DNA of 60,638 bases from Bacteroidales bacterium (GTDB lineage: Bacteria; Bacteroidota; Bacteroidia; Bacteroidales; UBA7960). The stretch spans positions 1-60,638 of the forward strand of contig PWNO01000190.1 of assembly GCA_003557765.1 (NCBI GenBank). The letters run 5' to 3'. This document shows positions 16,382 through 26,216 of this stretch, piece after piece. How positions within the stretch are numbered: the stretch's first letter is position 1; every line of letters starts with the position of its first letter. The translations under genes and the position numbers were made by a program. The notes below the pieces were generated by a model. It saw nothing but the letters and a program-made list of their open reading frames with translations. It ran no database searches and was not told where the DNA came from.

Positions 16382-17866
16382 CTAAAAGCGCCAACCGAAA
16401 GTCAGCCTGAATGCACTTGCGCTGAAGTCCCTGCTTGTCACCGGGGGGTGCCAGTTAGTCCCGGTGACATTGTAATCAGCCGGGTCATCGCTGTCAAGCA
16501 GGTATAAGTGATAGTCTTCTGAAAAAAAGCTGTACACGTAAGAGAAGTCAATAAAGTAATCGCGTTCGCGGATGCCAAAGCCGGCAGAGATCAGTTGCCG
16601 TGTGGCGTCATTGACCCCTGAGCGGTAAGGATTGGAAAAATAACCATATCCACCACGGAGGATGATCGGATCGAGGTTTAACTCACCTCCAATGCGTATG
16701 TTGTGTTGTTCGGTAAAAGCATTGCGGATTTGTCTGTTTTCATCCGAAAACATATAGTCCCTGCTTCGCAGACGGGCAGCGGTATAATCGACATATTCAT
16801 AATCGATATTGATGGCACCGGTAGTACCGAATACCAGTCCGAGGCTGCCGATTGCCTTGAAAGGTGTTTCCAGGTCGTAATCAAAACGTCCTTGTGGTGA
16901 GGAGGCTTCGTTGCTTTCGTAATCAAGGTTCAGGTCCGATGTCATCCGTGCGCTGTACCTGTCGGTAAGGTCATAGAAGGTCGGTGAGTGGAAGGCACCG
17001 CCGATACGCACCATGTCGGTTAGTCTGAAGATGGCGCCAAACTTAAAATGATATCCGCTTCCGGTAGTCCGCAAATTGTTGCTGTAGGTCATGGAGTTAA
17101 AAACCTCATTGCTTCCTTCGGTGTCCTCTTCAATGAACATGCTTTCCTCTTCATAGGATACGGACGGGAACCCTACAGTGGCCCCGAGATAGAGCCTGTC
17201 GTTATAATTTGCTCCCATCGTGAGGACCAGCTCACGGATATATCCTGATGTATTGGTTTCCTGGCGCTGGCTGACGCCATGTAACATGTCTGCGAAAAAG
17301 CCATCCTCATCTTCCCCAATCAACCAGGTCTCCCAGGCCAGTTCTGTGGAAAAGGGGTCGAGGTTGTCCACGCTGCCCTGCGATTGTGCTTTCTGCAGTA
17401 AGCTGGCCATCTGCGAGCTGTATGGGTTAAAGCCCTCCGCGATCCACCGGTTATTAAAATTGTTGTGTCTGTTGATACCGAATCCCAGGTTAACGAACTG
17501 CCAGCCTGCGTCGTTGTTGTTCAGGCTGTTCATGGGGAAAGCAAAAACGACTCCAATATTGTTCAGGTTGAAGTTATACTTCATGTCTTCTTCCCATGTG
17601 TTGAAATAACCGGTTTCGACGGTGCTGTAGTTGAGCATAGGGGTGATCATGAATTCAGAGCTTCTGTAAACGCCTATGCCGGCAGGGTTGATGCCCAGGG
17701 TGGAAAAGTCACCACCCAATGCGCCAAAGGATCCTCCCATGGCGCTGAAACGGGCTGTTCCTCCCGGGAATACCTGAGAATACCTGAGGGCATCCATTTC
17801 GTTTTGCGCCAGAACGGGGTTAATTGCAAGGAGGATGGCAATGAATGCAGTGCAAAGCTTTTTCAT
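16382..17866 (-). CDS. Outer-membrane beta-barrel protein, OmpP1/FadL-like
   Basis: The chosen ATG at 17866 gives 494 residues starting with a signal peptide, MKKLCTAFIAILLAINPVLA, cleaved before QNEMDA. A longer form with an upstream ATG (17914) would put 16 odd residues before the signal. After the signal comes GGTARFSAMGGSFGALGGDFSTLGINPAGIGVYR, the N-terminal plug pattern of OMPP1/FadL transporters in Bacteroidetes. The C-terminus ends in the aromatic beta-signal (LTFGWRF). Members take up hydrophobic compounds; the substrate here is unknown. Confidence 0.85.
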   Translation of the reverse strand: MKKLCTAFIAILLAINPVLAQNEMDALRYSQVFPGGTARFSAMGGSFGALGGDFSTLGINPAGIGVYRSSEFMITPMLNYSTVETGYFNTWEEDMKYNFNLNNIGVVFAFPMNSLNNNDAGWQFVNLGFGINRHNNFNNRWIAEGFNPYSSQMASLLQKAQSQGSVDNLDPFSTELAWETWLIGEDEDGFFADMLHGVSQRQETNTSGYIRELVLTMGANYNDRLYLGATVGFPSVSYEEESMFIEEDTEGSNEVFNSMTYSNNLRTTGSGYHFKFGAIFRLTDMVRIGGAFHSPTFYDLTDRYSARMTSDLNLDYESNEASSPQGRFDYDLETPFKAIGSLGLVFGTTGAINIDYEYVDYTAARLRSRDYMFSDENRQIRNAFTEQHNIRIGGELNLDPIILRGGYGYFSNPYRSGVNDATRQLISAGFGIRERDYFIDFSYVYSFFSEDYHLYLLDSDDPADYNVTGTNWHPPVTSRDFSASAFRLTFGWRF

Positions 17867-17986
17867 AACAGGCATATAATTTTGAGTTTGAAAGCTAAAA
17901 AAACCTCCCGGCATGAACCGGATTCAGTTATAAGCCGGGAGGTGATGATTATGTTGGAGGATTATTTGTCACAGGAAAACTTCCTG

Positions 17987-19771
17987 TTAGTTTCTTCTGC
18001 CCGAAGACGAGGAGCTGCTGCTACTACTGCCGCTGCTTCTGCTGCCGCTGCTTCTGCTGGCACCTGAGCTCCGGCTCGAAGAACTCCTGGAAGACCCTAC
18101 GCTGGAGCGCGAAGAGGAGCTGCTTCTGGGTGGTGATGCACTGGAGCGTGAAGAGGAGCTGCTTCGTGAAGGTGATGCGGTGCTTCTTGAAGGCGAGCTA
18201 CTTCGTGAAGGTGATGCGGTGCTTCTTGAAGGCGAGCTGCTTCTCGATGGACTGGTTGTTGTCCGGGAAGGCGATTGGCTAGGCGGCGTATAGCTTGGCC
18301 GGCCCCTGTCGGTGCGCGATGGCTGTGCAGATGGCTGCCTGGATGGTGTGCTGCGGCTTGGTGTTGCTTGTTCACGTGAGGGCCGGTCTGTGGATGGTCT
18401 TGCTGAAGTTGTTGGCCTTGAGCGCTGTGGGGAGCTTGGCTGCTGATAGCTTGGTGAGGTATACGACCTCGGTCGGGTATACTCACGGCTTTCTCCTTCA
18501 GTTGTTCTTTGCTGCCTTTCAGGGCTAGCGTGTTGCGGGCGCGCATACCTTTCGCTGCCTTCCCTCTGGTAGGATTCACGTGTAGCTGCTCTGTAGTCTT
18601 CCACACGGCGATCGGGCTGATAGGCTTCACGTGTTTCCCTTACGCGCTCGCCTGAAGGCCGCTCGTGTTGAACTGTTTCTGCAGTGCGCGCTGTCCTTTG
18701 TTCCTGGCCGACTTCCTCTCGCGTCTGTGCGACTTCGCGCCGCTCAGCAGTGGCCGTTCTTTGGTTATCTGCAACCCTTGCCTCACGACGGGCTTCATCT
18801 TCTCGGCGTTCTTCACGAGCCTCAATGCGACGTGCATCAGCAGTAGCATCATCAGCGATCTGCCTCCGGCCTTCGCTGTCGCGATAAGTCCGCTGCTCGA
18901 AAACCTCTGCAAAGGTATTTTGACCGGATCGTTGCGTTCTTCCTTCCGTGGTTCTTCCTACAGTACTTCCTGTGGTACCGCGGGGGCCGTAATGATAGGC
19001 CGTGGTACCGTCAAAGCTGTTGTAGAAATAATGGGGGTAATGATGGCCCCAATGTCCATAGCCAAAGAATGGCCTTCCGAAGCCATAATAACCGGCCCAG
19101 AAACCTGAATGATATCCCATCCAGAATGAGGTCATCGGGCGGAAGGAATACCATGGACGGACCCAGCTGTAATGATATCTGTGCGTGTACCAGAATGGGC
19201 TGTACCACCTGGGCCCGAAAAATCCACCAAAATAGAATGGCGAGAAATCAAAGCCCATGTATATACTGGTACCGAAATAGAAGGGGTCGTAAGTGTAATA
19301 ATACATGTTGGTATAGAAAGGATCAAAGTAACGGAAGCTTGCATATGGCCTGTGAAAGCGCCTGATGCGGCTTGCATAGCTAAAGTCATAGTAATCACCG
19401 TAATAGAAGTTTTTTACAATGACTTTTTCCCCTTCCTCATCATAGTAGTATTTGTACTCCTCTTCTTCATCATAATAATATTTTTCATCAACGTTGGCAT
19501 CATCATATGCAAGATATGATGTGCCCTCATATGAGGCATTTCTCTGATTCACGCCTGTGGCGGTTGCTTGCTGGGGGCGTGTAACCACAGCTTCTTCAAC
19601 GACTTCAACAGTCCTGCTCCCCTCTGCTGCGGCACGCCTGTCGGCTTCCACCCGTTCACCCTGCGGGCTGTAATATACGTCGTCCGGGTAGCTTGTCCCA
19701 TGCTGGGTTGCTGAGCAACCGGCAAGAGCCATGGCTACCATGATACCTGTAATTTGCATTAGTTTTTTCAT
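17987..19771 (-). CDS. Low-complexity lipoprotein with aromatic and Ser/Arg-rich regions
   Basis: A lipobox (MALAGCS) marks it as a lipoprotein of 594 residues. After a Glu/Tyr-rich segment (about 95-120, YYYDEEEEYKYYYDEEG), residues about 125-270 are extraordinarily rich in Tyr, Phe, Trp, Gly and His. Next comes an Arg/Glu-rich region (about 290-380) and then 200 residues of Ser, Arg, Pro and Thr, ending in a poly-Ser run and RRN. A 39-bp DNA unit is repeated in tandem within 18160-18250 (13-residue SPSRST-type units). The N-terminal half resembles hypothetical Bacteroidetes envelope proteins; I recognise no catalytic domain. A role in the cell envelope is inference. Confidence 0.75.
   Translation of the reverse strand: MKKLMQITGIMVAMALAGCSATQHGTSYPDDVYYSPQGERVEADRRAAAEGSRTVEVVEEAVVTRPQQATATGVNQRNASYEGTSYLAYDDANVDEKYYYDEEEEYKYYYDEEGEKVIVKNFYYGDYYDFSYASRIRRFHRPYASFRYFDPFYTNMYYYTYDPFYFGTSIYMGFDFSPFYFGGFFGPRWYSPFWYTHRYHYSWVRPWYSFRPMTSFWMGYHSGFWAGYYGFGRPFFGYGHWGHHYPHYFYNSFDGTTAYHYGPRGTTGSTVGRTTEGRTQRSGQNTFAEVFEQRTYRDSEGRRQIADDATADARRIEAREERREDEARREARVADNQRTATAERREVAQTREEVGQEQRTARTAETVQHERPSGERVRETREAYQPDRRVEDYRAATRESYQREGSERYARPQHASPERQQRTTEGESREYTRPRSYTSPSYQQPSSPQRSRPTTSARPSTDRPSREQATPSRSTPSRQPSAQPSRTDRGRPSYTPPSQSPSRTTTSPSRSSSPSRSTASPSRSSSPSRSTASPSRSSSSSRSSASPPRSSSSSRSSVGSSRSSSSRSSGASRSSGSRSSGSSSSSSSSSGRRN
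18160..18250 (-). repeat. 39-bp tandem repeat inside the low-complexity lipoprotein gene
   Basis: At least two nearly identical 39-bp units, plus degenerate flanking ones, encode 13-residue ASPSRSSSPSRST units. Such repeats are prone to copy-number change. Confidence 0.7.
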
Positions 19772-19836
19772 GACGTATCCTCCTGGTTGTATGTTTTGGT
19801 ATAAACAAAGTTAATAACTATACTGGACTTTTTTGT

Positions 19837-19844
19837 TAAATTTG
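19837..19844 (+). promoter_or_regulatory. Candidate -7 box of proS
   Basis: TAAATTTG matches TAnnTTTG 52 bp upstream of the chosen proS start codon at 19896. GTTAATAAC, the 9-mer seen upstream of nrdJ, lies about 20 bp before it. Confidence 0.45.
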
Positions 19845-19895
19845 CCCGTTCATTCTGTATCAAGAAAATCACAAATACTATACCAAAAGCGCTTT

Positions 19896-21371
19896 ATGGC
19901 TAAAGATTTTTCCACCAGGGAAGAGAATTACTCTAAGTGGTACAACGATATTGTTCAGCGGGCCGGGCTCGCTGAAAGCAGTGCCGTACGCGGCTGTATG
20001 GTCATAAAACCCTATGGCTATGCCATTTGGGAAAAAATGCAGGGCGCGCTTGACAAGATGTTCAAGGACACCGGCCACTCCAACGCCTATTTTCCTTTGT
20101 TCATTCCTAAGTCCTTTTTCAGCCGGGAGGCTGACCATGTGGAGGGTTTTGCCAAGGAATGTGCCGTGGTCACGCATTACCGCCTGAAGAATGATCCCGA
20201 CGGGAAAGGCGTTGTTGTTGATGGTGACGCCAAACTGGAAGAGGAACTGGTGATCCGGCCAACTTCTGAGACCATCATCTGGGACACCTATCGCCAGTGG
20301 ATACAGTCATACCGTGACCTCCCCATCCTGGTCAACCAGTGGGCCAATGTGGTGCGCTGGGAAATGCGGACGCGCATGTTTTTGCGAACTGCCGAGTTTC
20401 TCTGGCAGGAAGGCCACACGGCACATGCCACAGAAAAGGAAGCCCTGGAAGAAACCTATCAGATGTTGGATGTGTATGCCGACTTCGCCGAAAACTTTAT
20501 GGCGATCCCTGTACTGAAAGGGGTCAAATCGGAAAACGAACGTTTTGCCGGAGCGGTAGAGACATTCTGTATTGAGGCATTGATGCAGGATGGCAAGGCA
20601 CTCCAGGCCGGCACCTCGCACTTCCTGGGGCAAAACTTTGCCAAAGCCTTTGACGTGAAGTTTGCCAGCAAAGAAGGCACACTCGAACATGTATGGGCAA
20701 CCTCCTGGGGTGTTTCCACACGCCTGGTTGGCGCGCTCATCATGGCCCACTCTGACGATAACGGCTTGGTGCTTCCACCAAAACTTGCGCCTATTCAGAG
20801 TGTGATTGTGCCCATCTATAAAAATGATGCGCAATATGACGCTGTGGTTGGCAAGGCAAGGGAATTATATGATGCGTTGAAAGCCAAAGGAATCCTTGTA
20901 AAGCTTGACGACCGGGATACGCACAAGCCTGGATGGAAATTCAACGAATATGAGTTCAAGGGCGTTCCCGTCCGCCTGGCCATAGGTCCGCGTGATGTGG
21001 AAAAAGGCACGGTGGAGCTGGCCCGCAGGGATACTCTTGAAAAGGAGGTAGTCAGCATGGATCAGGTGGTGGAACGTGTGGAAACCCTCCTGGAAGATAT
21101 TCAGCACAATCTATATAGCCGGGCGCTGAACTTCCGTTCGGAAAATACGCGGACGGCAGATACCTGGGAGGAGTTTAAACAAATCCTGGAAGAAAAGGGT
21201 GGCTTCATTGAAGCGCACTGGGACGGGACAGCCGAAACCGAGCAGCGCATCAAGGATGAGACCAAGGCAACGATCCGCCTGATCCCCTTTGGGGAAAATA
21301 AAGAAACCGGCAAATGCGTTTATTCAGGGAAACCGTCTGCACGAAGGGTGGTTTTTGCCAGGGCTTATTAA
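19896..21371 (+). CDS. proS: Prolyl-tRNA synthetase (eukaryote/archaea-like type)
   Basis: ProRS charges tRNA-Pro in the cytosol. The chosen ATG at 19896 gives 491 residues beginning [20 protein letters not shown]. The upstream TTG at 19833 would add 21 residues without family similarity. Class II motifs are present: motif 1 around the [16 protein letters not shown] segment, motif 2 [21 protein letters not shown], and motif 3 near the C-terminal half of the core ([21 protein letters not shown]). The editing insertion of the bacterial type is absent, and the tail ends in the extra C-terminal domain, both features of the archaeal/eukaryotic type commonly found in Bacteroidetes. The SPOR-domain gene follows immediately. 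Confidence 0.95.
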   Translation: MAKDFSTREENYSKWYNDIVQRAGLAESSAVRGCMVIKPYGYAIWEKMQGALDKMFKDTGHSNAYFPLFIPKSFFSREADHVEGFAKECAVVTHYRLKNDPDGKGVVVDGDAKLEEELVIRPTSETIIWDTYRQWIQSYRDLPILVNQWANVVRWEMRTRMFLRTAEFLWQEGHTAHATEKEALEETYQMLDVYADFAENFMAIPVLKGVKSENERFAGAVETFCIEALMQDGKALQAGTSHFLGQNFAKAFDVKFASKEGTLEHVWATSWGVSTRLVGALIMAHSDDNGLVLPPKLAPIQSVIVPIYKNDAQYDAVVGKARELYDALKAKGILVKLDDRDTHKPGWKFNEYEFKGVPVRLAIGPRDVEKGTVELARRDTLEKEVVSMDQVVERVETLLEDIQHNLYSRALNFRSENTRTADTWEEFKQILEEKGGFIEAHWDGTAETEQRIKDETKATIRLIPFGENKETGKCVYSGKPSARRVVFARAY

Positions 21372-21911
21372 ATGAAGAATGAAAAATTAAAAATGAAGTG
21401 GACAGGTAAGGTGCTGCCGTTGCTTATGTTAGGCGTGCTGTTCATGGATGGCGCACAGGCCTGGCAGGAGCAGCAACATGGTGATCCGATGTGGATGCCC
21501 GATACCATCATAGCAGATACCCTGATGGTAGACACCCTGCAGCTGGATACCATAGAAGATCTGCACCCCCTGATTTGGGGCCATGTGCAGCAGGATGATA
21601 AGATCGCCTGGCTGTTGCAGGCGCATCGTCATGCAGTTAGCCAGCAGCCTGGCATTCCTGGCTACAGGGTGCACCTCTACATGGACTCTGGCAACCGTGC
21701 CCGGTTGAACACCCAACACGAAAAAGCAGATTTTCTCAAAAAATATTCGGACGTCAACGCTTATATCGTGTATGAAGAACCTTACTTCAAGCTGCGGGCA
21801 GGGGACTTCCGGACAAGGGTTGACGCCCGGCGCTTTCTGGAAAAGATCCGAAGAGACTATTCTGCAGCCTATATCGTAGTCGACAGGATCAACTTTCCCG
21901 AGTTGGATTAA
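21372..21911 (+). CDS. SPOR-domain protein, secreted or periplasmic
   Basis: The ATG follows the proS stop codon with no gap, so the two are translationally coupled or cotranscribed. The 179-residue protein has an N-terminal hydrophobic signal (LPLLMLGVLFMDGAQA) cleaved around residue 30. The C-terminal half (GYRVHLYMDSGNRARL to AAYIVVDRINF, about 97-175) has the alternating pattern and length of a SPOR domain, which binds denuded peptidoglycan at division sites. Between them lies a Thr/Asp-rich stretch. The SPOR assignment is by pattern only. Confidence 0.7.
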   Translation: MKNEKLKMKWTGKVLPLLMLGVLFMDGAQAWQEQQHGDPMWMPDTIIADTLMVDTLQLDTIEDLHPLIWGHVQQDDKIAWLLQAHRHAVSQQPGIPGYRVHLYMDSGNRARLNTQHEKADFLKKYSDVNAYIVYEEPYFKLRAGDFRTRVDARRFLEKIRRDYSAAYIVVDRINFPELD

Positions 21912-21954
21912 CTCCAGCAAAACTGCAATTGACCATATTACCGCAACTGCATCA

Positions 21955-23034
21955 TCAGTTTCTGTCTGATGCGTTGAGGTCTTCAAAGGCCTGCATCAGC
22001 CTGTCGCGCATCACTTCTTCTCCCTTGCGAAGCCACGCCCTGGGGTCATAGTACTTTTTGTTGGGCTTGTCTTCGCCTTCAGGGTTGCCGATCTGGGACT
22101 GCAGGTAGCCCTCATTTTTCTTATAAAATCCTTTCACCCCTTGCCAGAATGCCCATTGGGTGTCGGTGTCGATGTTCATCTTGATCACGCCGTATGAGAT
22201 GGCTTCCCGAAGGTCTTCCTGCGATGATCCGCTTCCCCCGTGAAAAACAAAGTTCAGGGGGTTCGGCCCTGTCTTGAACTGCTCTTCCACATGCTTCTGG
22301 GAGTTTTTCAGGATGACCGGCTGAAGCCTTACGTTGCCAGGCTTGTAGACCCCATGGACATTGCCGAAGGCAGCTGCGATGGTGAAACGATCGGATACCT
22401 CAGAGAGCGCCTGATACATGGCTGACACCTCTTCGGGCTGGGTGTAAAGCTTGGAACTGTCAATGTCGGTATGATCCACACCGTCTTCCTCCCCACCGGT
22501 AACACCAAGTTCTACTTCAAGTGACATGCCCATCTTCGCCATCCGCTCCAGGTATTTCTTGCTGATGGCGATGTTGTCTTCCAGTGTTTCTTCCGACAAG
22601 TCAAGCATATGCGAGCTGAAAAGCGGCTTGCCGGTTTCCTTAAAATGGGTCTCGTTGGCATCCATCAAGCCGTCGATCCAGGGAAGGAGCTTTTTGGCCG
22701 CATGGTCGGTATGCAGGATGACCCGCACACCATAGGCCTTGGCCATCTGGTGGATATGATGTGCGCCAGATATGGCTCCGGCTATGGCCGCACGTTCGTT
22801 TTCATTCGACAGGGATTTGCCTGCAAAGAAACGCGCTCCTCCGTTAGAAAACTGTATGATGACCGGGGAGTTCACGTCGCGTGCAGCCTCCAGCACGGCA
22901 TTGGCTGAATGGCTGCCTATGATATTTACAGCAGGTAAAGCAAACTGATGCTCCTTGGCTATCCGAAATACTTCCTGTACGTCATCGCCCGTCAATACAC
23001 CGGGCTCAATGTGCTTCATGAGTTTTGCTGTCAT
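21955..23034 (-). CDS. fbaA: Class II fructose-bisphosphate aldolase
   Basis: This zinc enzyme splits fructose-1,6-bisphosphate in glycolysis. The ATG at 23034 gives 359 residues beginning MTAKLMKHIEPGVLTGDDV; the longer frame to 23127 has unrelated N-terminal residues. Zinc ligands appear in ILHTDHAAKKLLPW and in AAAFGNVHGVYKPG and FVFHGGSGSS. The length and the ELGVTGGEEDGVDHTD segment place it in the class IIA group. Converges with the SPOR gene and is divergent from the glycosyltransferase. Confidence 0.95.
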   Translation of the reverse strand: MTAKLMKHIEPGVLTGDDVQEVFRIAKEHQFALPAVNIIGSHSANAVLEAARDVNSPVIIQFSNGGARFFAGKSLSNENERAAIAGAISGAHHIHQMAKAYGVRVILHTDHAAKKLLPWIDGLMDANETHFKETGKPLFSSHMLDLSEETLEDNIAISKKYLERMAKMGMSLEVELGVTGGEEDGVDHTDIDSSKLYTQPEEVSAMYQALSEVSDRFTIAAAFGNVHGVYKPGNVRLQPVILKNSQKHVEEQFKTGPNPLNFVFHGGSGSSQEDLREAISYGVIKMNIDTDTQWAFWQGVKGFYKKNEGYLQSQIGNPEGEDKPNKKYYDPRAWLRKGEEVMRDRLMQAFEDLNASDRN

Positions 23035-23078
23035 AATATGATCTGTTTTTTTGATAATGAAACATGCAATTCCGTGAT

Positions 23079-23086
23079 CAAAATTA
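23079..23086 (-). promoter_or_regulatory. Candidate -7 box of fbaA
   Basis: Minus-strand TAATTTTG matches TAnnTTTG, 45 bp upstream of the aldolase start. It lies only 13 bp from an opposite-facing box, so the two divergent promoters may overlap. Confidence 0.45.
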
Positions 23087-23099
23087 AAAAATAAAAGCA

Positions 23100-23107
23100 T
23101 ATTTTTG
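23100..23107 (+). promoter_or_regulatory. Candidate -7 box of the glycosyltransferase gene
   Basis: TATTTTTG matches TAnnTTTG, 62 bp upstream of the start codon at 23169. Confidence 0.4.
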
Positions 23108-23168
23108 CTGTTTATGTGTTCCGGCAAGCTGTAAAACAGCTGTTTTGCCCTGACTGTAAATCCTTGTC

Positions 23169-24299
23169 ATGTTGAAAATCGCTGTCAACACCCGACTCCT
23201 GTTGCCCGGCAAACTCGAAGGAATTGGTTGGTTTTCTTTTCAGAGCCTTAAACGTATTGTCAACACGCATCCCGAACACCAGTTTTTTTTTCTTTTCGAC
23301 AGGCCCTGGGATGAATCATTCGTGTTTGCCAACAATGTGTACCCTGTCAGGCTATACCCGCAAGCCAGGCATCCGGTATTATATTACCTCTTTTTTGAAA
23401 TGGCTGTTGCCCGGTACCTCTGCAATGTTAAGCCAGATCTGTTCTTTTCACCTGATGGCTTTCTGACAACCAGGTTCTCAGGGCCTCAACTGCCCGTTTT
23501 TCACGACCTGAACTTCATGCACAATCCGGATTTTATTCCCATGCTGTCGCGAAAATATTATACCCGCTTCTTTCCGAAATTTGCCCGGAAAGCTACGCGG
23601 ATAGCCACTGTCTCTGAATACTCACGTCAGGATATCGCACAAACCTTTGCCTACCCGAATAACCGCATTGACGTGGTCTATAACGGGGCACATGAAATAT
23701 TTGCTCCGGTAGATATGGACACCAAAAAGGCTACCCGTGAACGCTTTACCCAGGGGTGCCCCTATTTTGTTTACATCGGATCCCAGCATAAACGCAAAAA
23801 CATTGATCATATGCTCATGGCGTTCGATCACTTCCGGTCAGTATCCAACGAAGTGTACAAGCTGGTGATCGTGGGTGCGCCGATGTTCGGTTCGCGCGAA
23901 ACGGAGCGTGTGCTTGATGGGATGCAGTATGACGAAGATGTGATTATGGCTGGCAGGCTTTACGATGATGACCTGCGTAATATTTTGGCTTCTGCCCGCG
24001 CCTTGCTGTTGGTGTCCCACTTCGAAGGCTTTGGCATCCCCATCATCGAAGCTATGCAATGCGATGTGCCGGTTATCACCTCCAATGTGACCGCAATGCC
24101 TGAGGTGGCTGGCGATGCAGCCCTGTTAACTGACCCCGGATCTGTGGAGCAGATCGCCCGGGCCATGCAAACCGTGGCAAAAGACGACAAACTCTGTCAG
24201 GACCTTATCGAAAAAGGCCGCCGGCAGCGACAACGCTTTTCCTGGGACCAGACAGCCGAACGCCTTTGGCAAAGCATGGAGAAATGCCTGAAGGGTTAA
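23169..24299 (+). CDS. Glycosyltransferase family 4 (GT-B fold)
   Basis: The 376-residue enzyme has the GT4 C-terminal domain: PYFVYIGSQHKRKNI, AGRLYDDDLRNILASARALLLVSHFEGFGIPIIEAM. This includes the EX7E-type sugar-nucleotide motif (the EGFGIPIIEAMQCDVPVI stretch). The N-terminal acceptor-binding half carries MHNPDFIPMLSRKYY and a conserved ISRYSR-like segment (TVSEYSRQDIA). It probably adds a sugar in surface polysaccharide synthesis; donor and acceptor are not deducible, and there are no other polysaccharide genes nearby. Confidence 0.9.
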   Translation: MLKIAVNTRLLLPGKLEGIGWFSFQSLKRIVNTHPEHQFFFLFDRPWDESFVFANNVYPVRLYPQARHPVLYYLFFEMAVARYLCNVKPDLFFSPDGFLTTRFSGPQLPVFHDLNFMHNPDFIPMLSRKYYTRFFPKFARKATRIATVSEYSRQDIAQTFAYPNNRIDVVYNGAHEIFAPVDMDTKKATRERFTQGCPYFVYIGSQHKRKNIDHMLMAFDHFRSVSNEVYKLVIVGAPMFGSRETERVLDGMQYDEDVIMAGRLYDDDLRNILASARALLLVSHFEGFGIPIIEAMQCDVPVITSNVTAMPEVAGDAALLTDPGSVEQIARAMQTVAKDDKLCQDLIEKGRRQRQRFSWDQTAERLWQSMEKCLKG

Positions 24300-24319
24300 T
24301 TCTTTTCCAAAATAGATTG

Positions 24320-24327
24320 TATTTTTG
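24320..24327 (+). promoter_or_regulatory. Candidate -7 box upstream of asnS
   Basis: TATTTTTG matches TAnnTTTG, but lies 194 bp upstream of the asnS start, so it would give a long leader. No -33 box is convincing. Confidence 0.3.
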
Positions 24328-24477
24328 CAAACACGGCCAGGCGAACCCGCCAGACTGGGGTTTTGATACAGACAGGTCGAATCAGGATGCCGGGAGCGTG
24401 AAAAAAAAGAAGGCAGTGGATCAGCGGTCAAGTTTAAGGGGTTTCAAATGCATGCAAAACCATGCATTCCCGGGCTT

Positions 24478-24501
24478 TTTGACCTTTCAACTTTTTGACA
24501 T
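24478..24501 (-). repeat. 8-bp unit array (ATGTCAAA type), copy O7
   Basis: Read on the minus strand, three 8-bp units follow one another: ATGTCAAA, AAGTTGAA, AGGTCAAA. They lie 20 bp before the asnS start codon. Confidence 0.5.
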
Positions 24502-24520
24502 TTATGTAATACAATAACCG

Positions 24521-25930
24521 ATGATGAAACTGGAAAGAAAAAGGGTGTTTGACCTGCTGAAAAGGGATTCCCAATCCCTGATCGGCGAAGAAGTAAACGT
24601 CAAGGGATGGGTTCGTACACGACGCGGAAATAAGAATGTGGCTTTCATTGCGCTGAATGACGGCTCCATCATCCACAACATACAGGTTGTGGTGGATGTG
24701 AAGACTTTTGCCAATGATGAGCTTTTGCGTCAGATCACTACGGGCTCCTGCATTTCGGTTAACGGAAAGCTGGTGGAGTCACAAGGTAAGGGGCAAAGTG
24801 TAGAAATACAGGGTACGGAAATCACGCTTTACGGCTCAGCCGATCCGGAAAAATACCCATTGCAGAAAAAAGGACACAGCCTGGAGTTCTTACGTGAAAT
24901 TGCCCACCTGCGGCCAAGAACCAACACTTTTGGCGCGATCTTTCGCATCCGCCATGCGCTTTCTTTTGCAATACACAAATTTTTCAACGACGAGGGCTTC
25001 TATTATCTCCATACGCCCATCATCACCGGATCAGATGCAGAAGGGGCAGGAGAGATGTTCCGGGTAACGACGCTTGATCCAAAAAACCCACCACTCAACG
25101 AGAATGGGGAGGTAGATTACAGGCAGGATTTCTTTGGGAAGGAAACGAACCTTACCGTAAGTGGCCAGCTGGAGGGAGAGCTGGGTGCACTCGCCTTAAG
25201 TAACATCTACACCTTTGGCCCCACATTCCGGGCTGAAAACTCCAATACTTCCCGACACCTCTCTGAATTCTGGATGATCGAGCCGGAGATGGCTTTCTAC
25301 GACATTCATGACAACATGGACCTGGCCGAAAGTTTTCTGAAGTACCTGGTGTCCTATCTGCTCGACCATTGCAAAGATGATCTGGCTTTCCTGCAAAAAA
25401 TGTACGATGACAAGCTGTTTGACCGTCTCCGCATGGTGCAGGAACATACTTTTGAGCGGCTGACTTATACGGAAGCCATTGCTGTCCTGGAAAAGTCCGG
25501 TAAAAATTTTGAATACCCCGTAAAATGGGGTGTGGATCTGCAGTCGGAGCACGAGCGCTACCTGGTGGAAGAGGCCTATGGCAAGCCGGTGATCCTCACC
25601 GACTACCCTCGCGACATCAAGGCTTTTTATATGAAGCTGAATGATGACGGGAAGACGGTCAGGGCTATGGATGTGCTCTTCCCGGGCATTGGCGAAATCG
25701 TTGGCGGCTCGCAGCGTGAAGAAGATTACGACAAGTTGCATGGACGAATCAGAGAGATGGGCATTGAAGAGCGCGATGTGTGGTGGTACCTGGAAACGCG
25801 TATGTTTGGCACTGCACCCCACAGCGGCTTTGGACTTGGTTTCGAACGGCTGATGCTTTTTGTCACAGGCATGGGCAACATCCGCGATGTGATCCCATTC
25901 CCAAGGGCACCGCAAAATGCTGAATTTTAA
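24521..25930 (+). CDS. asnS: Asparaginyl-tRNA synthetase
   Basis: AsnRS charges tRNA-Asn in the cytosol. The 469-residue length is typical. The N-terminal OB-fold anticodon-binding domain ([25 protein letters not shown]) is followed by the class II core. Motif 2 is [25 protein letters not shown] and motif 3 is [25 protein letters not shown]. The [11 protein letters not shown] segment and the long insertion are typical of AsnRS rather than AspRS. Confidence 0.96.
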   Translation: MMKLERKRVFDLLKRDSQSLIGEEVNVKGWVRTRRGNKNVAFIALNDGSIIHNIQVVVDVKTFANDELLRQITTGSCISVNGKLVESQGKGQSVEIQGTEITLYGSADPEKYPLQKKGHSLEFLREIAHLRPRTNTFGAIFRIRHALSFAIHKFFNDEGFYYLHTPIITGSDAEGAGEMFRVTTLDPKNPPLNENGEVDYRQDFFGKETNLTVSGQLEGELGALALSNIYTFGPTFRAENSNTSRHLSEFWMIEPEMAFYDIHDNMDLAESFLKYLVSYLLDHCKDDLAFLQKMYDDKLFDRLRMVQEHTFERLTYTEAIAVLEKSGKNFEYPVKWGVDLQSEHERYLVEEAYGKPVILTDYPRDIKAFYMKLNDDGKTVRAMDVLFPGIGEIVGGSQREEDYDKLHGRIREMGIEERDVWWYLETRMFGTAPHSGFGLGFERLMLFVTGMGNIRDVIPFPRAPQNAEF

Positions 25931-26138
25931 CCCGGTCGTTGGGTGGTGATGACCTAAGCATACTGCTCCCGGTCTGTGATAGGCCGTCAGTGGCTTACCC
26001 GGGGTCACACTTTTCTGAACCTGCTGATGTTTTTGGGCGGGAAACAGTGTGTTACGGGTTAAATAGGAGAACTTTGTAAAAGCGTACAAAAATCGCCGTT
26101 GCTATATTCCACAAACCGCCATTGTCAAAGATTTTTCT

Positions 26139-26146
26139 TATTTTTG
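26139..26146 (+). promoter_or_regulatory. Candidate -7 box of rpoN
   Basis: TATTTTTG matches TAnnTTTG, 78 bp upstream of the rpoN start. A perfect 12-bp palindrome GACACCGGTGTC (26148-26159) follows at the expected transcription start, where a regulator could bind. Confidence 0.4.
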
Positions 26147-26147
26147 A

Positions 26148-26159
26148 GACACCGGTGTC
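26148..26159. promoter_or_regulatory. 12-bp palindrome at the predicted rpoN transcription start
   Basis: GACACCGGTGTC is self-complementary. Its position two bases after the candidate -7 box suggests an operator, which is inference; it could be chance. Confidence 0.3.
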
Positions 26160-26216
26160 CACCTGATTCGGCACCCGACGACAGATACATTGTACATGTG
26201 CTAAACACCTGGTTTT

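Noticed and set aside
19011..19519. Plus-strand and alternative-frame products over the low-complexity lipoprotein gene
   Set aside because: They arise from the same biased codon composition; only the minus-strand frame has a start with a lipobox and a continuous product.
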